Origin: Gordonia terrae
Lineage (GTDB): Bacteria > Actinomycetota > Actinomycetes > Mycobacteriales > Mycobacteriaceae
Length of the DNA stretch: 64,000 nucleotides
Direction: 5' to 3'
Assembly: GCF_001698225.1 (NCBI RefSeq)
Contig: NZ_CP016594.1
Location: 2,666,001-2,730,000 of the forward strand
Shown here: positions 1 to 8,686 of the stretch, piece by piece
How positions within the stretch are numbered: the first letter of the stretch is position 1
How the letters are laid out: each line of letters starts with the position of its first letter
The notes under the pieces: generated by a model
Seen by the model: the letters and a program-made list of their open reading frames with translations, nothing else
Told to the model about the DNA's origin: nothing
Databases searched by the model: none
Position numbers and translations under genes: made by a program

Positions 1-1
1 A

Positions 2-1597
2 CTCGAGCCGGGTTTCCTCGCTGGACCATTGCAGACCCTGGGCCTCACACCGCCGCAGAGGTTTGTGACCGGGGGCGTGAATGAGCTGCCCGCATCGGTC
101 AAGGACCTGCTGACAAAGTCGGCGGTGTCGGAGCGGGATGTGTCGAGATCGATGACCTTGACCGGTCATTACGCCGACATCGAGAAGTACCACGAACTTC
201 AGAAGTTGATGGATATCCTCGACCATCGGTCGATCGAGCCGGGACAAAGCAACCAACTCGGCAGTGACATCGACCGCGCCCTGATTTCGCGTGCCAGCGA
301 GATCGCGGGGGGAGGAAATGGCAAGGATGCCTACAGCATCGGCGACGATGAGATCGCGCACGGCGATGTCGAGAAGCTTCTACGAAGAATGGTTGACAAC
401 GCGGGCGGCGACCACATCGCTGTCCACGACGCGCTCATGGGCCGTCACGGTAGTGCGGCTCCGCTGGGTTCCATGCCCGAGGTCTTCGACCTGAACGGGA
501 GAGCAAGCTCGTACGACGCTTCTGATGCGATGCGAAATCTGCTCACCTTCGATTGGTCGGATCAAGTCGACGCAAACGGAGTGGGAGTCGGCAGCAACGG
601 GGTGAACAAACTGTTCAACTGGATGCCCGATGCCGCGATTCCGCACGATGGGAGTCTAGAGGCGATCGCCGAAAGTGAGCGAGCTGGTCATGTTGCGAGC
701 GAGCTTGCACGAATATTCGCGGAGAACAGGACCGAACTCGTCGACATCGGTGACGACAAGCTCGCGATCGGCGAACTCAATCCCGAACTCACGCAGACCC
801 TTGCCAAAGCTATCGCTCCATATACTCCGGAACTGGCCGGTGCGGATCCGGACATCTTTGGGACTTTGGGCACGTCATCTCTGGATTCCGCCTACGAGCT
901 GAAATCGGTGTTTCAGGTCCTTGACTCGGATCCGGTAGCAGGGCGGATTTTCAACTCGATGGCAGCGATCCAAGTCGACCACATCCAGGAACTCTTCGGT
1001 GCAGATCCGACACGAGCATCGCTCGGTACTCTCGCAGGTCGAATCGAGGGTGCGATGACTGGGGGAATGCAGGCGCAGATCGACAACGATACGGAGGACA
1101 GTCGAAGCCACGCTGTCAAGGCCTATACCGAGCATGGTGCGATGTACGACAGCGGCAAGGCGTTGGTTTCGGCAGTGCCGGGCCTCGGCCCAATCGTGAA
1201 AGCCATTCTCGACGTGTCCGCGCCAGAGGCAAAGCTAGAGTTTGTGGGGCTCCCACCTGGGCAGGGCACCGGCAATGCGGAGCTGTCAGCTCTCGACAAC
1301 CAAGTCTTCAAGACCACGTCGACAGAGGCTCAATACGTCCAGATGTTGGAGGGCCATCTCCGTGCACATCCCGATCTCGTTGACGACCCGAGTTTCCGAC
1401 GAATGTTCACGGGCCAGGACGAAGCGTTCTTCGAAGGGGTGCGAGCAACCGGCAGATTCCCGGCAGACGTGAACCTGGCCAAGGTTCCAGAATTCATGTT
1501 GAACCTCCCGGGCGCCGAGATCGACAACTACAGCACCCTGTACGACCCGCAATTCGACCGTGCCAGGACAGCGACCGAGCATCGGGAGGGTTGGTGA
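2..1597 (+). CDS. Large protein of unknown function, 5' part cut off by the window edge (paralog of the 3367-5748 gene)
   Basis: The reading frame is open to the left edge, so the true start lies outside the window; about 531 codons are visible. The product aligns along its whole length with the C-terminal two thirds of the protein at 3367-5748. Shared landmarks are FVTGG, DILxHRS, QLGSDxDRALIxRASEIAG, NKLFNWMP and the GAMTGG region. No signal peptide, membrane segment or catalytic motif is visible; the protein looks soluble and helix-rich, with many Asp, Glu and Ala residues. It is followed with a 4-base GTGA overlap by a lipoprotein gene, so the two are probably translated together. Large proteins of this look are sometimes annotated in mycolata as TPR-repeat-region proteins, but I cannot confirm that. 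Function unknown. Confidence 0.75.
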   Translation, partial: LEPGFLAGPLQTLGLTPPQRFVTGGVNELPASVKDLLTKSAVSERDVSRSMTLTGHYADIEKYHELQKLMDILDHRSIEPGQSNQLGSDIDRALISRASEIAGGGNGKDAYSIGDDEIAHGDVEKLLRRMVDNAGGDHIAVHDALMGRHGSAAPLGSMPEVFDLNGRASSYDASDAMRNLLTFDWSDQVDANGVGVGSNGVNKLFNWMPDAAIPHDGSLEAIAESERAGHVASELARIFAENRTELVDIGDDKLAIGELNPELTQTLAKAIAPYTPELAGADPDIFGTLGTSSLDSAYELKSVFQVLDSDPVAGRIFNSMAAIQVDHIQELFGADPTRASLGTLAGRIEGAMTGGMQAQIDNDTEDSRSHAVKAYTEHGAMYDSGKALVSAVPGLGPIVKAILDVSAPEAKLEFVGLPPGQGTGNAELSALDNQVFKTTSTEAQYVQMLEGHLRAHPDLVDDPSFRRMFTGQDEAFFEGVRATGRFPADVNLAKVPEFMLNLPGAEIDNYSTLYDPQFDRARTATEHREGW

Positions 1598-2391
1598 CTG
1601 TGGTCGTTCCACCACGCGCAGCCAGAACCGTCGTCGGGTTGTTCCTGGTCCTGGCAGTGCTTGTCACGTCAACCGGGTGTGGTCCCAACGATCCGCCTCT
1701 CCGGGAGTCGTCGTCGGTGGCATCGTCGGCGGATCATCTGCCGCCGCGGTACGACGTCACCTTCCGTTGGGCGCCGACCGATGTCGTCGACCTGCATGAA
1801 CCGACGGGCACCTTCGTGCGGGCCTTCGTCGAATCGTTTGAGTTGGCGTTCGCCGGTCGATCTCCGGAGTGGGGCTATCCGGGGTTCAGGGAGGCTGCAC
1901 CGGCGGACATCGACTCCCTCGTCGCTGGTCGGCTCGTGTCCCCGAGCTACTCGACGGACCTGGCCGGCACGTACTTCTTTCGTCCTCTCCGGCGCGAGGA
2001 CGACGGGTTGTTCACGACCATGGTCCTGTGTCGCAGTGAGATTCAATCCGTGCGCAGGAATCCCGAGGCTCCTGCACGCGAATGGCAGAATACGAGCTAC
2101 CCGCGTTGGACCTTCCCCGCTGTCATCGTATTCGAACGCGCGCCTGGCGCTGTCCCGGCGGCCGACCGAGGTGGGGGAGCAAGAGGTGCCACCCGAGATG
2201 TGTTCGGCGCGTGGCGCGTTGTCGACTACATTCGGCAATCGGTCGGGGGTACGCGCTATATCGACGATGAGGCGGAGTGCGACCGAATCGGGAGGAACGC
2301 TGAAATTCCACAACAGCCGGACAGTTTCGGGCCGCGACCGTGGCCGGTGATGAAGCCGTCGCCCGGTTGGCGGGTCCATCCGTCGGTATGA
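1594..2391 (+). CDS. Putative lipoprotein, paralog of the lipoprotein at 5745-6518
   Basis: About 265 residues from a GTG that overlaps the upstream stop codon (GTGA); a TTG one codon earlier is also open. The N-terminus has basic residues, a hydrophobic stretch and a lipobox-like end (TSTGC, Cys about 29), which suggests export and lipid anchoring. The -3 residue is not the usual Leu/Val/Ile, so the lipobox is imperfect. The mature part contains YDVTFRW, GTFVRAFVESF and YPGF, all matched in the second lipoprotein (FDVTFRW, GTFIRAYVESF, YPGF). This shows that the pair was duplicated together with its upstream partner. No known domain is recognised. It may act at the cell surface with the upstream protein; that is inference. 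Confidence 0.8.
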   Translation: MTVVVPPRAARTVVGLFLVLAVLVTSTGCGPNDPPLRESSSVASSADHLPPRYDVTFRWAPTDVVDLHEPTGTFVRAFVESFELAFAGRSPEWGYPGFREAAPADIDSLVAGRLVSPSYSTDLAGTYFFRPLRREDDGLFTTMVLCRSEIQSVRRNPEAPAREWQNTSYPRWTFPAVIVFERAPGAVPAADRGGGARGATRDVFGAWRVVDYIRQSVGGTRYIDDEAECDRIGRNAEIPQQPDSFGPRPWPVMKPSPGWRVHPSV

Positions 2392-2442
2392 AGCTGACGA
2401 CCGTGGCGTCGTCGATCACGACGAAGTCCGCGACGGCGATTG

Positions 2443-2922
2443 TCATTGTGCTGCTCCGTGTTCCACGAGGTTGGCGAGTGCGGCGGTGACCGAACCCCAG
2501 CCGTCGTAGAAACCGAGCTCGTCATGGCGGTCACGATCGGACGGGCTGCGATGGCGCACCACGACGCTGTACTCGGTTCCGTCCGCGTGCTCGGCGAATG
2601 TGACCTCGGCGGTCATGGGAACCGGCGACGGTTCGGCGGGACGCCACGAACTGTCGACGGCGTTGGTGAACACCAGGCGCTCGTGCGCATCCACGACCAG
2701 GAAGACGGCGTTCATGTGCGGGACGAAAGTGGTTCCGTCGTCGCTCATCCTGGTCACGAGCGCACCGCCGGGCTCGGGTTCGAGGCGGTCGACGCGGGTG
2801 ACCGTCGGGGCCGGAGTCCACCACTTGGCGAACTGCTCCGGTCGGGTCCAGGCATCCCAGATCCGTTGTCGCGGAGCGCGGATCACCCGGTGCAGCGTGA
2901 GGTCGAGTTCGGGGTCGATCAT
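2443..2922 (-). CDS. SRPBCC (AHSA1/START-like) domain protein
   Basis: About 159 residues. The start is the ATG at 2922, which overlaps the stop of the upstream ArsR gene (ATGA). A longer in-frame reading exists but would run deep into the ArsR gene. The N-terminus, with LTLHRVIRAPRQRIWDAWTRPEQFAKWW, is typical of the AHSA1 branch of the SRPBCC fold, a helix-grip hydrophobic pocket. The C-terminal helix includes GFYDGWGSVTAALANLVEH, as in this family. AHSA1-like genes are often co-transcribed with a small ArsR repressor, as in the Rv2034-Rv2035 pair of M. tuberculosis. The ligand is unknown. Confidence 0.88.
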   Translation of the reverse strand: MIDPELDLTLHRVIRAPRQRIWDAWTRPEQFAKWWTPAPTVTRVDRLEPEPGGALVTRMSDDGTTFVPHMNAVFLVVDAHERLVFTNAVDSSWRPAEPSPVPMTAEVTFAEHADGTEYSVVVRHRSPSDRDRHDELGFYDGWGSVTAALANLVEHGAAQ

Positions 2923-3254
2923 GGTGTCTCCTCGGTGTCGGTGACGAAGTGCTCGAGACGGTCGGTGCGTTCGGTCCACACGGTGCGTTGGTGTTCGAGC
3001 CACGTGGACAGACGGCGCATACGGCGCCTGTCGAGGGTGCACATCCGCGTGCGTCCGACCTTCTTGGTCAAGACGAGCCCGCTGTCCTCCAGAACGCGGA
3101 GATGCTTCATGAACGACGGCAGGGTGATGGGGAACGGGTCAGCGAGCTCGCCGACACTCGCGGGTCCACGCCCTAGTCGTTCGACGACGGCGCGACGCGT
3201 CGGGTCGGACAGGGCGCCGAAGATGTCGTCCAGTGGAGTAGGACCATGTGCCAT
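2919..3254 (-). CDS. ArsR-family winged-helix transcriptional repressor
   Basis: About 111 residues from the ATG at 3254; an upstream TTG at 3290 would add 12 residues and seems less likely. The sequence DDIFGALSDPTRRAVVERLGRGPASVGELA, then LPSFMKHLRVLEDSGLV, gives the winged helix-turn-helix of ArsR/SmtB proteins. No metal-binding Cys pair is seen, which places it with the non-metal ArsR group that pairs with SRPBCC proteins. It is translationally coupled to the downstream SRPBCC gene. It probably represses its own operon through sites in the short divergent region 3255-3366, where a 9-base direct repeat lies. Confidence 0.88.
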   Translation of the reverse strand: MAHGPTPLDDIFGALSDPTRRAVVERLGRGPASVGELADPFPITLPSFMKHLRVLEDSGLVLTKKVGRTRMCTLDRRRMRRLSTWLEHQRTVWTERTDRLEHFVTDTEETP

Positions 3255-3256
3255 GT

Positions 3257-3300
3257 GGCTAAGTGTTGCAGGATCGTTCACTGAACTCAACGGCTAAGTG
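3257..3300. promoter_or_regulatory. Direct repeat GGCTAAGTG (two copies), candidate ArsR operator
   Basis: GGCTAAGTG occurs at 3257-3265 and again at 3292-3300, 35 bases apart, in the divergent region between the ArsR gene and the large forward gene. Position and repetition suggest an operator for the neighbouring repressor; there is no direct proof. Confidence 0.35.
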
Positions 3301-3353
3301 AAAGAGATTGCTCGGAGCTGTGTAAAGATGCTCCCAAACAGCGCATATCCAGG

Positions 3354-3359
3354 TAATAT
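3354..3359 (+). promoter_or_regulatory. -10 element TAATAT, leaderless promoter for the 3367 gene
   Basis: TAATAT ends 7 bases before the ATG at 3367, which would place the transcription start on or next to the start codon. That is the usual geometry of leaderless mRNAs in mycolata. It is the main reason for choosing ATG 3367 over the in-frame GTG at 3298. Confidence 0.5.
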
Positions 3360-3366
3360 CGAATGT

Positions 3367-5748
3367 ATGTACGAGGCACCTCCGGACACAAAATGCGCCG
3401 GCTCTGATCGGGTCGAGATCAACAAGCTCGGCGCCGACCTCACCCACGCTGCCAACGTCCTACGAAATACCTCGTCAGCGATCGGCCCGAATCGCACCAC
3501 GGCGCTGCTTCGCGCGCTCGGACTGGAACGGGACAAGTTCAGCGTTGCCGACGACTGGACTGTACGAGACACCCGGGACTATGCGGCCGAGCTCAAGGGC
3601 GTGGAGGCGGGGAGCGCGACCGAAAGTGCGATTCTCGCCGACCAGGCGTCGCGTTCTGAAGAAGCCAAAACGGCCACCCTCTCGCTTCAGTCACTGGCAG
3701 ACCAGATGGGTGAGGACGATCGCAATGGGGCGCGAGTGCTCGCGACGGCCTTCGGGGACGCGGAGGGCAATGCGCCGTTGGCGTCGAGCTACTCACCGGG
3801 CCAGGCCAGTATCGATGTCCAAGCCATCATGAGTGGGACCGCCACGAGGGAGCAGAAGGATCGGTTCTTCAGCGCGACCAGCCTGACCCCGGAACAGCGT
3901 GCAGCGCTGGCCCGCGGAGATTTTGCGGTCATTCCCAAGGAGCAGTTCGACTACCTGAAGGCGATCTATACGCCGAACTGGGGTGGCGGTCCCGAAGGGC
4001 ACCCACTGTCCCTCGGCGCCTTGGTGTCGTTCGGCGACAAGTACACCGGCGCTGAGCGAGAAACTCTGAAGCAGAGTCTCGCTGACGGTGTGTACATGCT
4101 CGGGAACCGCAACCTGCGGACCGGGCAGACCGACTCGAATGTGTTTGCCGAGATCTGGGGGACTCAAGCACCATTCGTGACCGGCGGGATGAGTCAGCTC
4201 CCGACGCCGATCCGAGACGCGCTGACCGAATCTGCTGCGAGTAAGGGGCGGCTGACGGTTCCGGACTCAGGCGCGCACTCCGGCGGCCACAGGTCCGTCA
4301 CCGATCTGAAGACCTTCGACGACCTCAAGTCGGTGATGGACATCTTGGAACATCGCTCGGTCGATCCGGCAGGTGGAGTGTACGGTTCGGAGTCCGTGCA
4401 GTTGGGAAGCGACGTCGACCGGGCATTGATCGCGAGAGCCAGTGAGATCGCAGGTGCAGGTGCCACTGAATATGCCTCCAATCCGGGCCTGTTGGATCAC
4501 AATCTCGTCGGTAAGGGCGAAGTCGAAAGTCTCCTGGTTCACATGCTCGGGGTCGCGGGCAGTGATCACATCGCGGTACACGACGCAGTGATGTCGGCAA
4601 CCGGCAATCCGTCCAGCAGCACGATGCCGACCACGTTCGATATGGACGGCACCGAGCGGTCATTCAAGGATGCCGAAGCCCTCAAGCATCTACTGACGTT
4701 CGATTGGACCGATGAGGCGGGGCATGAGAGCGACGGCATCAACAAACTCTTCAACTGGATGCCAGGCGTCGCCAACACGCCAGATCACGCAACTGCGGAA
4801 CAGATGGCCGACAGTGTTAGGTCGGGCGAGGTCGCCAGCGCTTTGGCTCGATTCATAGCGGACAACAAGGTTGACTTCGCAGACGTTAACGGCTCACCGG
4901 AATCTCTTGGCGCGCTGAACCCTGAACTCACGCGAACCTTGGCTTCGGCCGTCGCGCCGTACTTGGCCGAACTCGGAGGCGCAGATTCCGATATATTCGA
5001 GACTCGAGGCGTTGTGCCTCTCGATGACGCATATGACTTCAAGGCGCTGTTCCATATTCTGGATACAGACCCGGATGCAGGACGAATAATCAACACGAAT
5101 GCCATGCTGCAGGCGAGTGCACTAGAACAGATATTCGGAGCCGACGCGACTCGTGCCGGGTTGGGCGAGGTTGTGGGGCGGTTGCATGGCGCGATGACCG
5201 GTGGATTGAACGAGATGCTCGACGAGGATGTCGCCGACAAACGTTATGAGGCCGCACGTGATTATGCCCTACACGGTGCTGCATTCGATTCAGTGAAGTC
5301 ATTGGGGCTCGCGGCCCCCAACCTGAATCCGCTCTTCAAAACGTTCGTAGATGTTGCTTCGCCGTCGCTTAAGCTGGGCGTGGTCGGGATGCCGCCGAAT
5401 CCGGACGATATCAGCCCAGATGTCCAGTTCAACGAGGTTCGCGCAAGCGTTTTCAGAGGGACTAATCTGGATTCGGTCTATCAAGGACTGCTTGAGGGAT
5501 ATATACGAAGTAACCCCAGCTTCTTAAATAGCCTAGAAATGCGCGATATTTATGGCGACCGAATGGATGACCCGGAGTTTGTCGAAAATCTACGACGCAA
5601 CGGGCTCGTTGAGGGTGGCGACACAAAGAAGATCAATTCTGTGGTGCAAGGCATATTCGGTGACCGGGACAACGATTTCCTGAACGAGTACGAGAATCAG
5701 CTGAACAGGTTGAAGGATCCCAAGCTCCCGAAGGGTGCTGGGTGGTGA
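3367..5748 (+). CDS. Large protein of unknown function (full-length paralog of the first gene)
   Basis: 793 residues from ATG 3367; a GTG at 3298 would add 23 residues. The chosen start lies just behind a good -10 element. There is no export signal or membrane segment. The N-terminal third (INKLGADLTHAANVL, then a stretch rich in Ala, Glu and Gln) looks helical. The C-terminal two thirds match the truncated paralog at 2-1597 nearly end to end, including INKLFNWMPG and GAMTGG. The last 120 codons are clearly poorer in GC than the rest of the window (for example 5440-5560), which suggests acquired or relaxed sequence. A lipoprotein gene follows with a GTGA overlap. I do not recognise a function. 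A role with secretion or surface effector systems is conceivable but unsupported. Confidence 0.82.
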   Translation: MYEAPPDTKCAGSDRVEINKLGADLTHAANVLRNTSSAIGPNRTTALLRALGLERDKFSVADDWTVRDTRDYAAELKGVEAGSATESAILADQASRSEEAKTATLSLQSLADQMGEDDRNGARVLATAFGDAEGNAPLASSYSPGQASIDVQAIMSGTATREQKDRFFSATSLTPEQRAALARGDFAVIPKEQFDYLKAIYTPNWGGGPEGHPLSLGALVSFGDKYTGAERETLKQSLADGVYMLGNRNLRTGQTDSNVFAEIWGTQAPFVTGGMSQLPTPIRDALTESAASKGRLTVPDSGAHSGGHRSVTDLKTFDDLKSVMDILEHRSVDPAGGVYGSESVQLGSDVDRALIARASEIAGAGATEYASNPGLLDHNLVGKGEVESLLVHMLGVAGSDHIAVHDAVMSATGNPSSSTMPTTFDMDGTERSFKDAEALKHLLTFDWTDEAGHESDGINKLFNWMPGVANTPDHATAEQMADSVRSGEVASALARFIADNKVDFADVNGSPESLGALNPELTRTLASAVAPYLAELGGADSDIFETRGVVPLDDAYDFKALFHILDTDPDAGRIINTNAMLQASALEQIFGADATRAGLGEVVGRLHGAMTGGLNEMLDEDVADKRYEAARDYALHGAAFDSVKSLGLAAPNLNPLFKTFVDVASPSLKLGVVGMPPNPDDISPDVQFNEVRASVFRGTNLDSVYQGLLEGYIRSNPSFLNSLEMRDIYGDRMDDPEFVENLRRNGLVEGGDTKKINSVVQGIFGDRDNDFLNEYENQLNRLKDPKLPKGAGW

Positions 5749-6518
5749 GGAATCTGCTACTGCGTGGTGGCAGGGCATTTCTGGTGATACTTACGGTGCT
5801 TGCGCTGACCTCGTGCGTCGGAGCCAGTAACAACCAGGACAGAGAGGCGTCCCCTGGTAGTGCCACTCGAGATGAGGGCCTACCGTCCGGTTTCGACGTC
5901 ACCTTCCGATGGCCAGCGAATGACCGCTTCGATCCGATGAGTGCGGAGGGTACGTTCATTCGGGCATACGTGGAGTCGTTTTACTTGGCGCAGGAGGGGC
6001 AGTCGTTGTCGTGGGCGTATCCCGGTTTCGTGGACGCTTCGCCCTCAGATACCGAGGCCAAGATGCGGGCTCTGCCGAGTCAGAGTGCATCGTCGAAACT
6101 GGTGGGGACGTCAACCTTTAGTGTGCTGAGCCGTCTGCAGCGAGGATACCGCACTCGTGTTGTGCTGTGCGAGTTCGGTTATCACTCCTCTGTCGATAGC
6201 TCAGGGGCGAAACGCTGGCGAACTCATCCAAAAAGCAGTCTGGCTTCGATAATCGAATTCTCTAGATTGGGGCAGGCCCCGCCGGCAGGGCAGCGCGGGA
6301 TTGCACGAAGGCCGGACAGTGATGTGTTCGGTGACTGGAAAGTCGACGACTTTGAGTTTCTCGCTTCCGCGGGCGGGTTCCCCGAGGAAGCCGAAGGGTG
6401 CAATGCCGAGCCGCTCCCTGCAGGAGTGCCCGCGGAGGCTGAGGTCCGCGGCAGCGGACCCGTGCCGCGCTCTCCGCAGCCCCAGGATCCTGGCTGGCCC
6501 GTAGGCTCGGCACTGTGA
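5745..6518 (+). CDS. Putative lipoprotein (second copy)
   Basis: 257 residues from GTG 5745, overlapping the upstream stop by GTGA. The signal sequence is clear: Arg-rich start, hydrophobic core (AFLVILTVLAL) and a classical lipobox LTSC with Cys24 as the lipidated residue. The mature region shares FDVTFRW, GTFIRAYVESFYLA, WAYPGF and VVLCEF-type segments with the lipoprotein at 1594-2391. The C-terminus ends in a Pro-rich tail. It probably sits on the outer face of the cytoplasmic membrane and works with the large protein encoded just before it. Function unknown. Confidence 0.85.
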   Translation: MRNLLLRGGRAFLVILTVLALTSCVGASNNQDREASPGSATRDEGLPSGFDVTFRWPANDRFDPMSAEGTFIRAYVESFYLAQEGQSLSWAYPGFVDASPSDTEAKMRALPSQSASSKLVGTSTFSVLSRLQRGYRTRVVLCEFGYHSSVDSSGAKRWRTHPKSSLASIIEFSRLGQAPPAGQRGIARRPDSDVFGDWKVDDFEFLASAGGFPEEAEGCNAEPLPAGVPAEAEVRGSGPVPRSPQPQDPGWPVGSAL

Positions 6519-6654
6519 CTGTGTTCATCGCCGGGTCCCGGAGGATCACGCCCGAACTCTGCTGACTTCCAGGTCCGGAGTGGCGAAGTCGTGAAAGGTC
6601 GGGACTTCCGTGGACCCGGCCCGACCGCTATACGTCCGTACGAACCCCGCGCCC

Positions 6655-6660
6655 TACACT
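6655..6660 (+). promoter_or_regulatory. -10 element TACACT before rpe
   Basis: TACACT ends 8 bases before the ATG at 6669, consistent with a leaderless rpe transcript. No convincing -35 box is seen. Confidence 0.45.
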
Positions 6661-6668
6661 TGTCGACC

Positions 6669-7373
6669 ATGTGCACCGCTGGCACCGCGCCCATGATCGC
6701 CCCGTCCATCCTCTCCGCGGACTTCGCGAACCTCGCGGCCGAGGCCGCTGCCGTGGCGCGGCCGGGCGAGACCCGCGCCGATTGGTTGCACGTCGATGTC
6801 ATGGACGCGCACTTCGTGCCGAACCTGACCCTGGGACTCCCCATCGTCGAGAGCCTGCTGAAGGCCACCGACATCCCGCTCGACTGCCATCTGATGATCG
6901 AGAACCCGGAGCGCTGGGCGCCGCCGTATGCCGAGGCCGGCGCGCACAACGTCACCTTCCACGCCGAGGCCACCGAGAACCCGATCGGCGTCGCCCGTGA
7001 CATCCGCGCGGCGGGGGCGAAGGCGGGGCTCTCGATCAAGCCGGGAACCGCGCTGGAGCCGTACCTGGAGATCCTGCGCGACTTCGACACCCTGCTGATC
7101 ATGAGCGTCGAACCGGGCTTCGGTGGTCAGAAGTTCATTCCGGAGGTCCTCGAGAAGGCCCGCGCCATCCGGAAATTCATCGACTCCGAGGATCTGCGGC
7201 TCCTCGTCGAGATCGACGGTGGCATCAATGCGGACACGATCGAAGAGGCCGCCGAGGCCGGCATCGACTGCTTCGTCGCCGGATCGGCCGTCTACGGTGC
7301 GGACGACCCCGGACAGGCCGTCGCCGCGCTCCGCGAATCGGCTGCCGCCGCTCGGGCTCAGAGCCAGGTCTGA
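6669..7373 (+). CDS. rpe: Ribulose-phosphate 3-epimerase
   Basis: About 234 residues from ATG 6669. An open extension upstream and a second ATG at 6693 ([11 protein letters not shown]) are alternatives. It interconverts ribulose 5-phosphate and xylulose 5-phosphate in the cytosol, joining the oxidative and non-oxidative pentose-phosphate branches. The TIM-barrel signatures are clear: [25 protein letters not shown] (metal-binding His and Asp), [20 protein letters not shown] and EIDGGIN with the catalytic Asp. It is followed 4 bases later by ribD. The other pentose-phosphate enzymes lie at 23236-29739. Confidence 0.95.
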   Translation: MCTAGTAPMIAPSILSADFANLAAEAAAVARPGETRADWLHVDVMDAHFVPNLTLGLPIVESLLKATDIPLDCHLMIENPERWAPPYAEAGAHNVTFHAEATENPIGVARDIRAAGAKAGLSIKPGTALEPYLEILRDFDTLLIMSVEPGFGGQKFIPEVLEKARAIRKFIDSEDLRLLVEIDGGINADTIEEAAEAGIDCFVAGSAVYGADDPGQAVAALRESAAAARAQSQV

Positions 7374-7377
7374 CCCG

Positions 7378-8403
7378 ATGGACATCGCCGCCGCCATGGA
7401 ACGCGCGATCAGCGCGTCCCGGGAGGCGATGGGGATCAGCTCACCGAACCCGCCCGTCGGCGCGATCATCCTCGCCGCCGACGGCTCTGTCGTTGGCGTC
7501 GGGTCGACCCAACAACCCGGCGGACCGCACGCCGAGGTGATGGCACTACGAGCCGCGGGCGACGCCGCGCGCGGCGGCACCGCGATCGTCACCCTCGAAC
7601 CGTGCAACCACACCGGTCGGACCGGCCCGTGCGCGCATGCCCTCGTCGAGGCGGGCATCGCCGAGGTCCACTACGCGGTGAGCGACCCCAACCCGGTCGC
7701 CGCCGGCGGCGCCGACACGCTTCGGGCTGCCGGGGTGCGCGTCACCGGGGGAGTCGGCGCCGCCGACGTCGAGAACGGTCCGCTCCGCCCGTGGCTCACC
7801 CGGCAGCGTCTCGGCCGGCCCCACGTCGCCGCGAAGATCGCCGCCGGAATCGACGGCCGGATCGCCGCGCCCGACGGCACCAGCCAGTGGATCACCGGTC
7901 CGGCGGCCCGCGATCACGCGCACGCACAGCGCGCCCGGATCGACGCCATCGTCATCGGCACCGGCACCGCGCTGGCCGACAACCCCACGCTCACCGCGCG
8001 CACCGCCGACGGCATGCTGTATCCGCACCAGCCGGCGCGGGTCGTTCTCGGCCATCGCGACCTCCCGGCCGACGCCCGCCTCCGGGATCCGGCCGGTGGC
8101 CCGCTGATCCAGGTCGACTCCCACGACCCCGCCGACGTCCTCGCGGCACTGCCCGACGCGTTGTGGGTGCTGGTCGAGGGCGGGCCGCACATCCTGGGGG
8201 CGTTCTTCGCGGCCGGACTCGTCGACGAGGTACACACCTACGTCGCCCCGCTGGTGCTGGGCGCCGGTCGCAGCTCGGTCGAGATCCCGGGGGTGACCAC
8301 CCTCGCCGACGGCCTGCGCTTCCGCACGAGCTCGGTGACCCGGCTCGGCGAGGACGTCCTCGTCACCCTGGCGCGACCGTCGACAACCTCGCGCGACAAC
8401 TGA
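7378..8403 (+). CDS. ribD: Bifunctional riboflavin biosynthesis deaminase/reductase RibD
   Basis: 341 residues. The N-terminal zinc deaminase domain removes the amino group of diaminohydroxyphosphoribosylamino-pyrimidine. The C-terminal domain reduces the ribosyl side chain with NADPH. Visible deaminase residues are HAEVMAL (zinc His and proton-shuttle Glu) and PCNHTGRTGPC (two zinc Cys). The reductase part contains KIAAGIDGRIA, SQWITG and VEGGPHILGAF. The start ATG follows the rpe stop by 4 bases, so rpe and ribD probably form one transcript. In M. tuberculosis the P55 exporter and lprG lie downstream of this gene; here the FMN riboswitch and ribE follow directly. Confidence 0.95.
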   Translation: MDIAAAMERAISASREAMGISSPNPPVGAIILAADGSVVGVGSTQQPGGPHAEVMALRAAGDAARGGTAIVTLEPCNHTGRTGPCAHALVEAGIAEVHYAVSDPNPVAAGGADTLRAAGVRVTGGVGAADVENGPLRPWLTRQRLGRPHVAAKIAAGIDGRIAAPDGTSQWITGPAARDHAHAQRARIDAIVIGTGTALADNPTLTARTADGMLYPHQPARVVLGHRDLPADARLRDPAGGPLIQVDSHDPADVLAALPDALWVLVEGGPHILGAFFAAGLVDEVHTYVAPLVLGAGRSSVEIPGVTTLADGLRFRTSSVTRLGEDVLVTLARPSTTSRDN

Positions 8404-8490
8404 GCGACGCGACATGTCGGCGACGCTTTTCACTCACCGGAATCGCAATGCGACTGACATCGCGGACCGTGCTAGCGTCGATGTCACCAG

Positions 8491-8640
8491 TTCTCGGGGC
8501 GGGGTGAGATTCCCCACCGGCGGTGATGAGGGTGCGGTGGATCCGCATCGTCCAGCCCGCGAGCGCCTGCCACCAGGCAGGGACAGCAGATTCGGTGCGA
8601 ATCCGAAGCCGACGGTCACAGTCCGGATGCGAGAGAACAG
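8491..8640 (+). ncRNA. FMN riboswitch (RFN element) upstream of ribE
   Basis: The stretch has the conserved RFN blocks in order: GGGGTGAGATTCCCCACCGG followed by CGGTGAT near 8503-8526, AGCCCGCGAGCG near 8552-8563, GGTGCGAATCCGAAGCCGAC near 8595-8614, and AGTCCGGATGCGAGAGAAC near 8621-8639. It ends about 47 bases before the ribE start codon. FMN binding is expected to lower expression of ribE-ribBA-ribH. In actinobacteria this usually works by hiding the ribosome binding site or through termination; which applies here cannot be told from the sequence alone. Confidence 0.93.
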
Positions 8641-8686
8641 GCGACACGAGGCCGCCCTGTCTGCTCCGAGCGAGCAGGAGGAGTGC

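Noticed and set aside
2440..3297. 285-codon forward frame opposite the SRPBCC/ArsR pair
   Set aside because: The reverse strand encodes two recognisable, coupled proteins; the forward translation has no family features.
8454..8478. Promoter CTGACA / TAGCGT before the FMN riboswitch
   Set aside because: Box spacing of 13 bases is too short for a standard sigma-A promoter; the true promoter could not be fixed.
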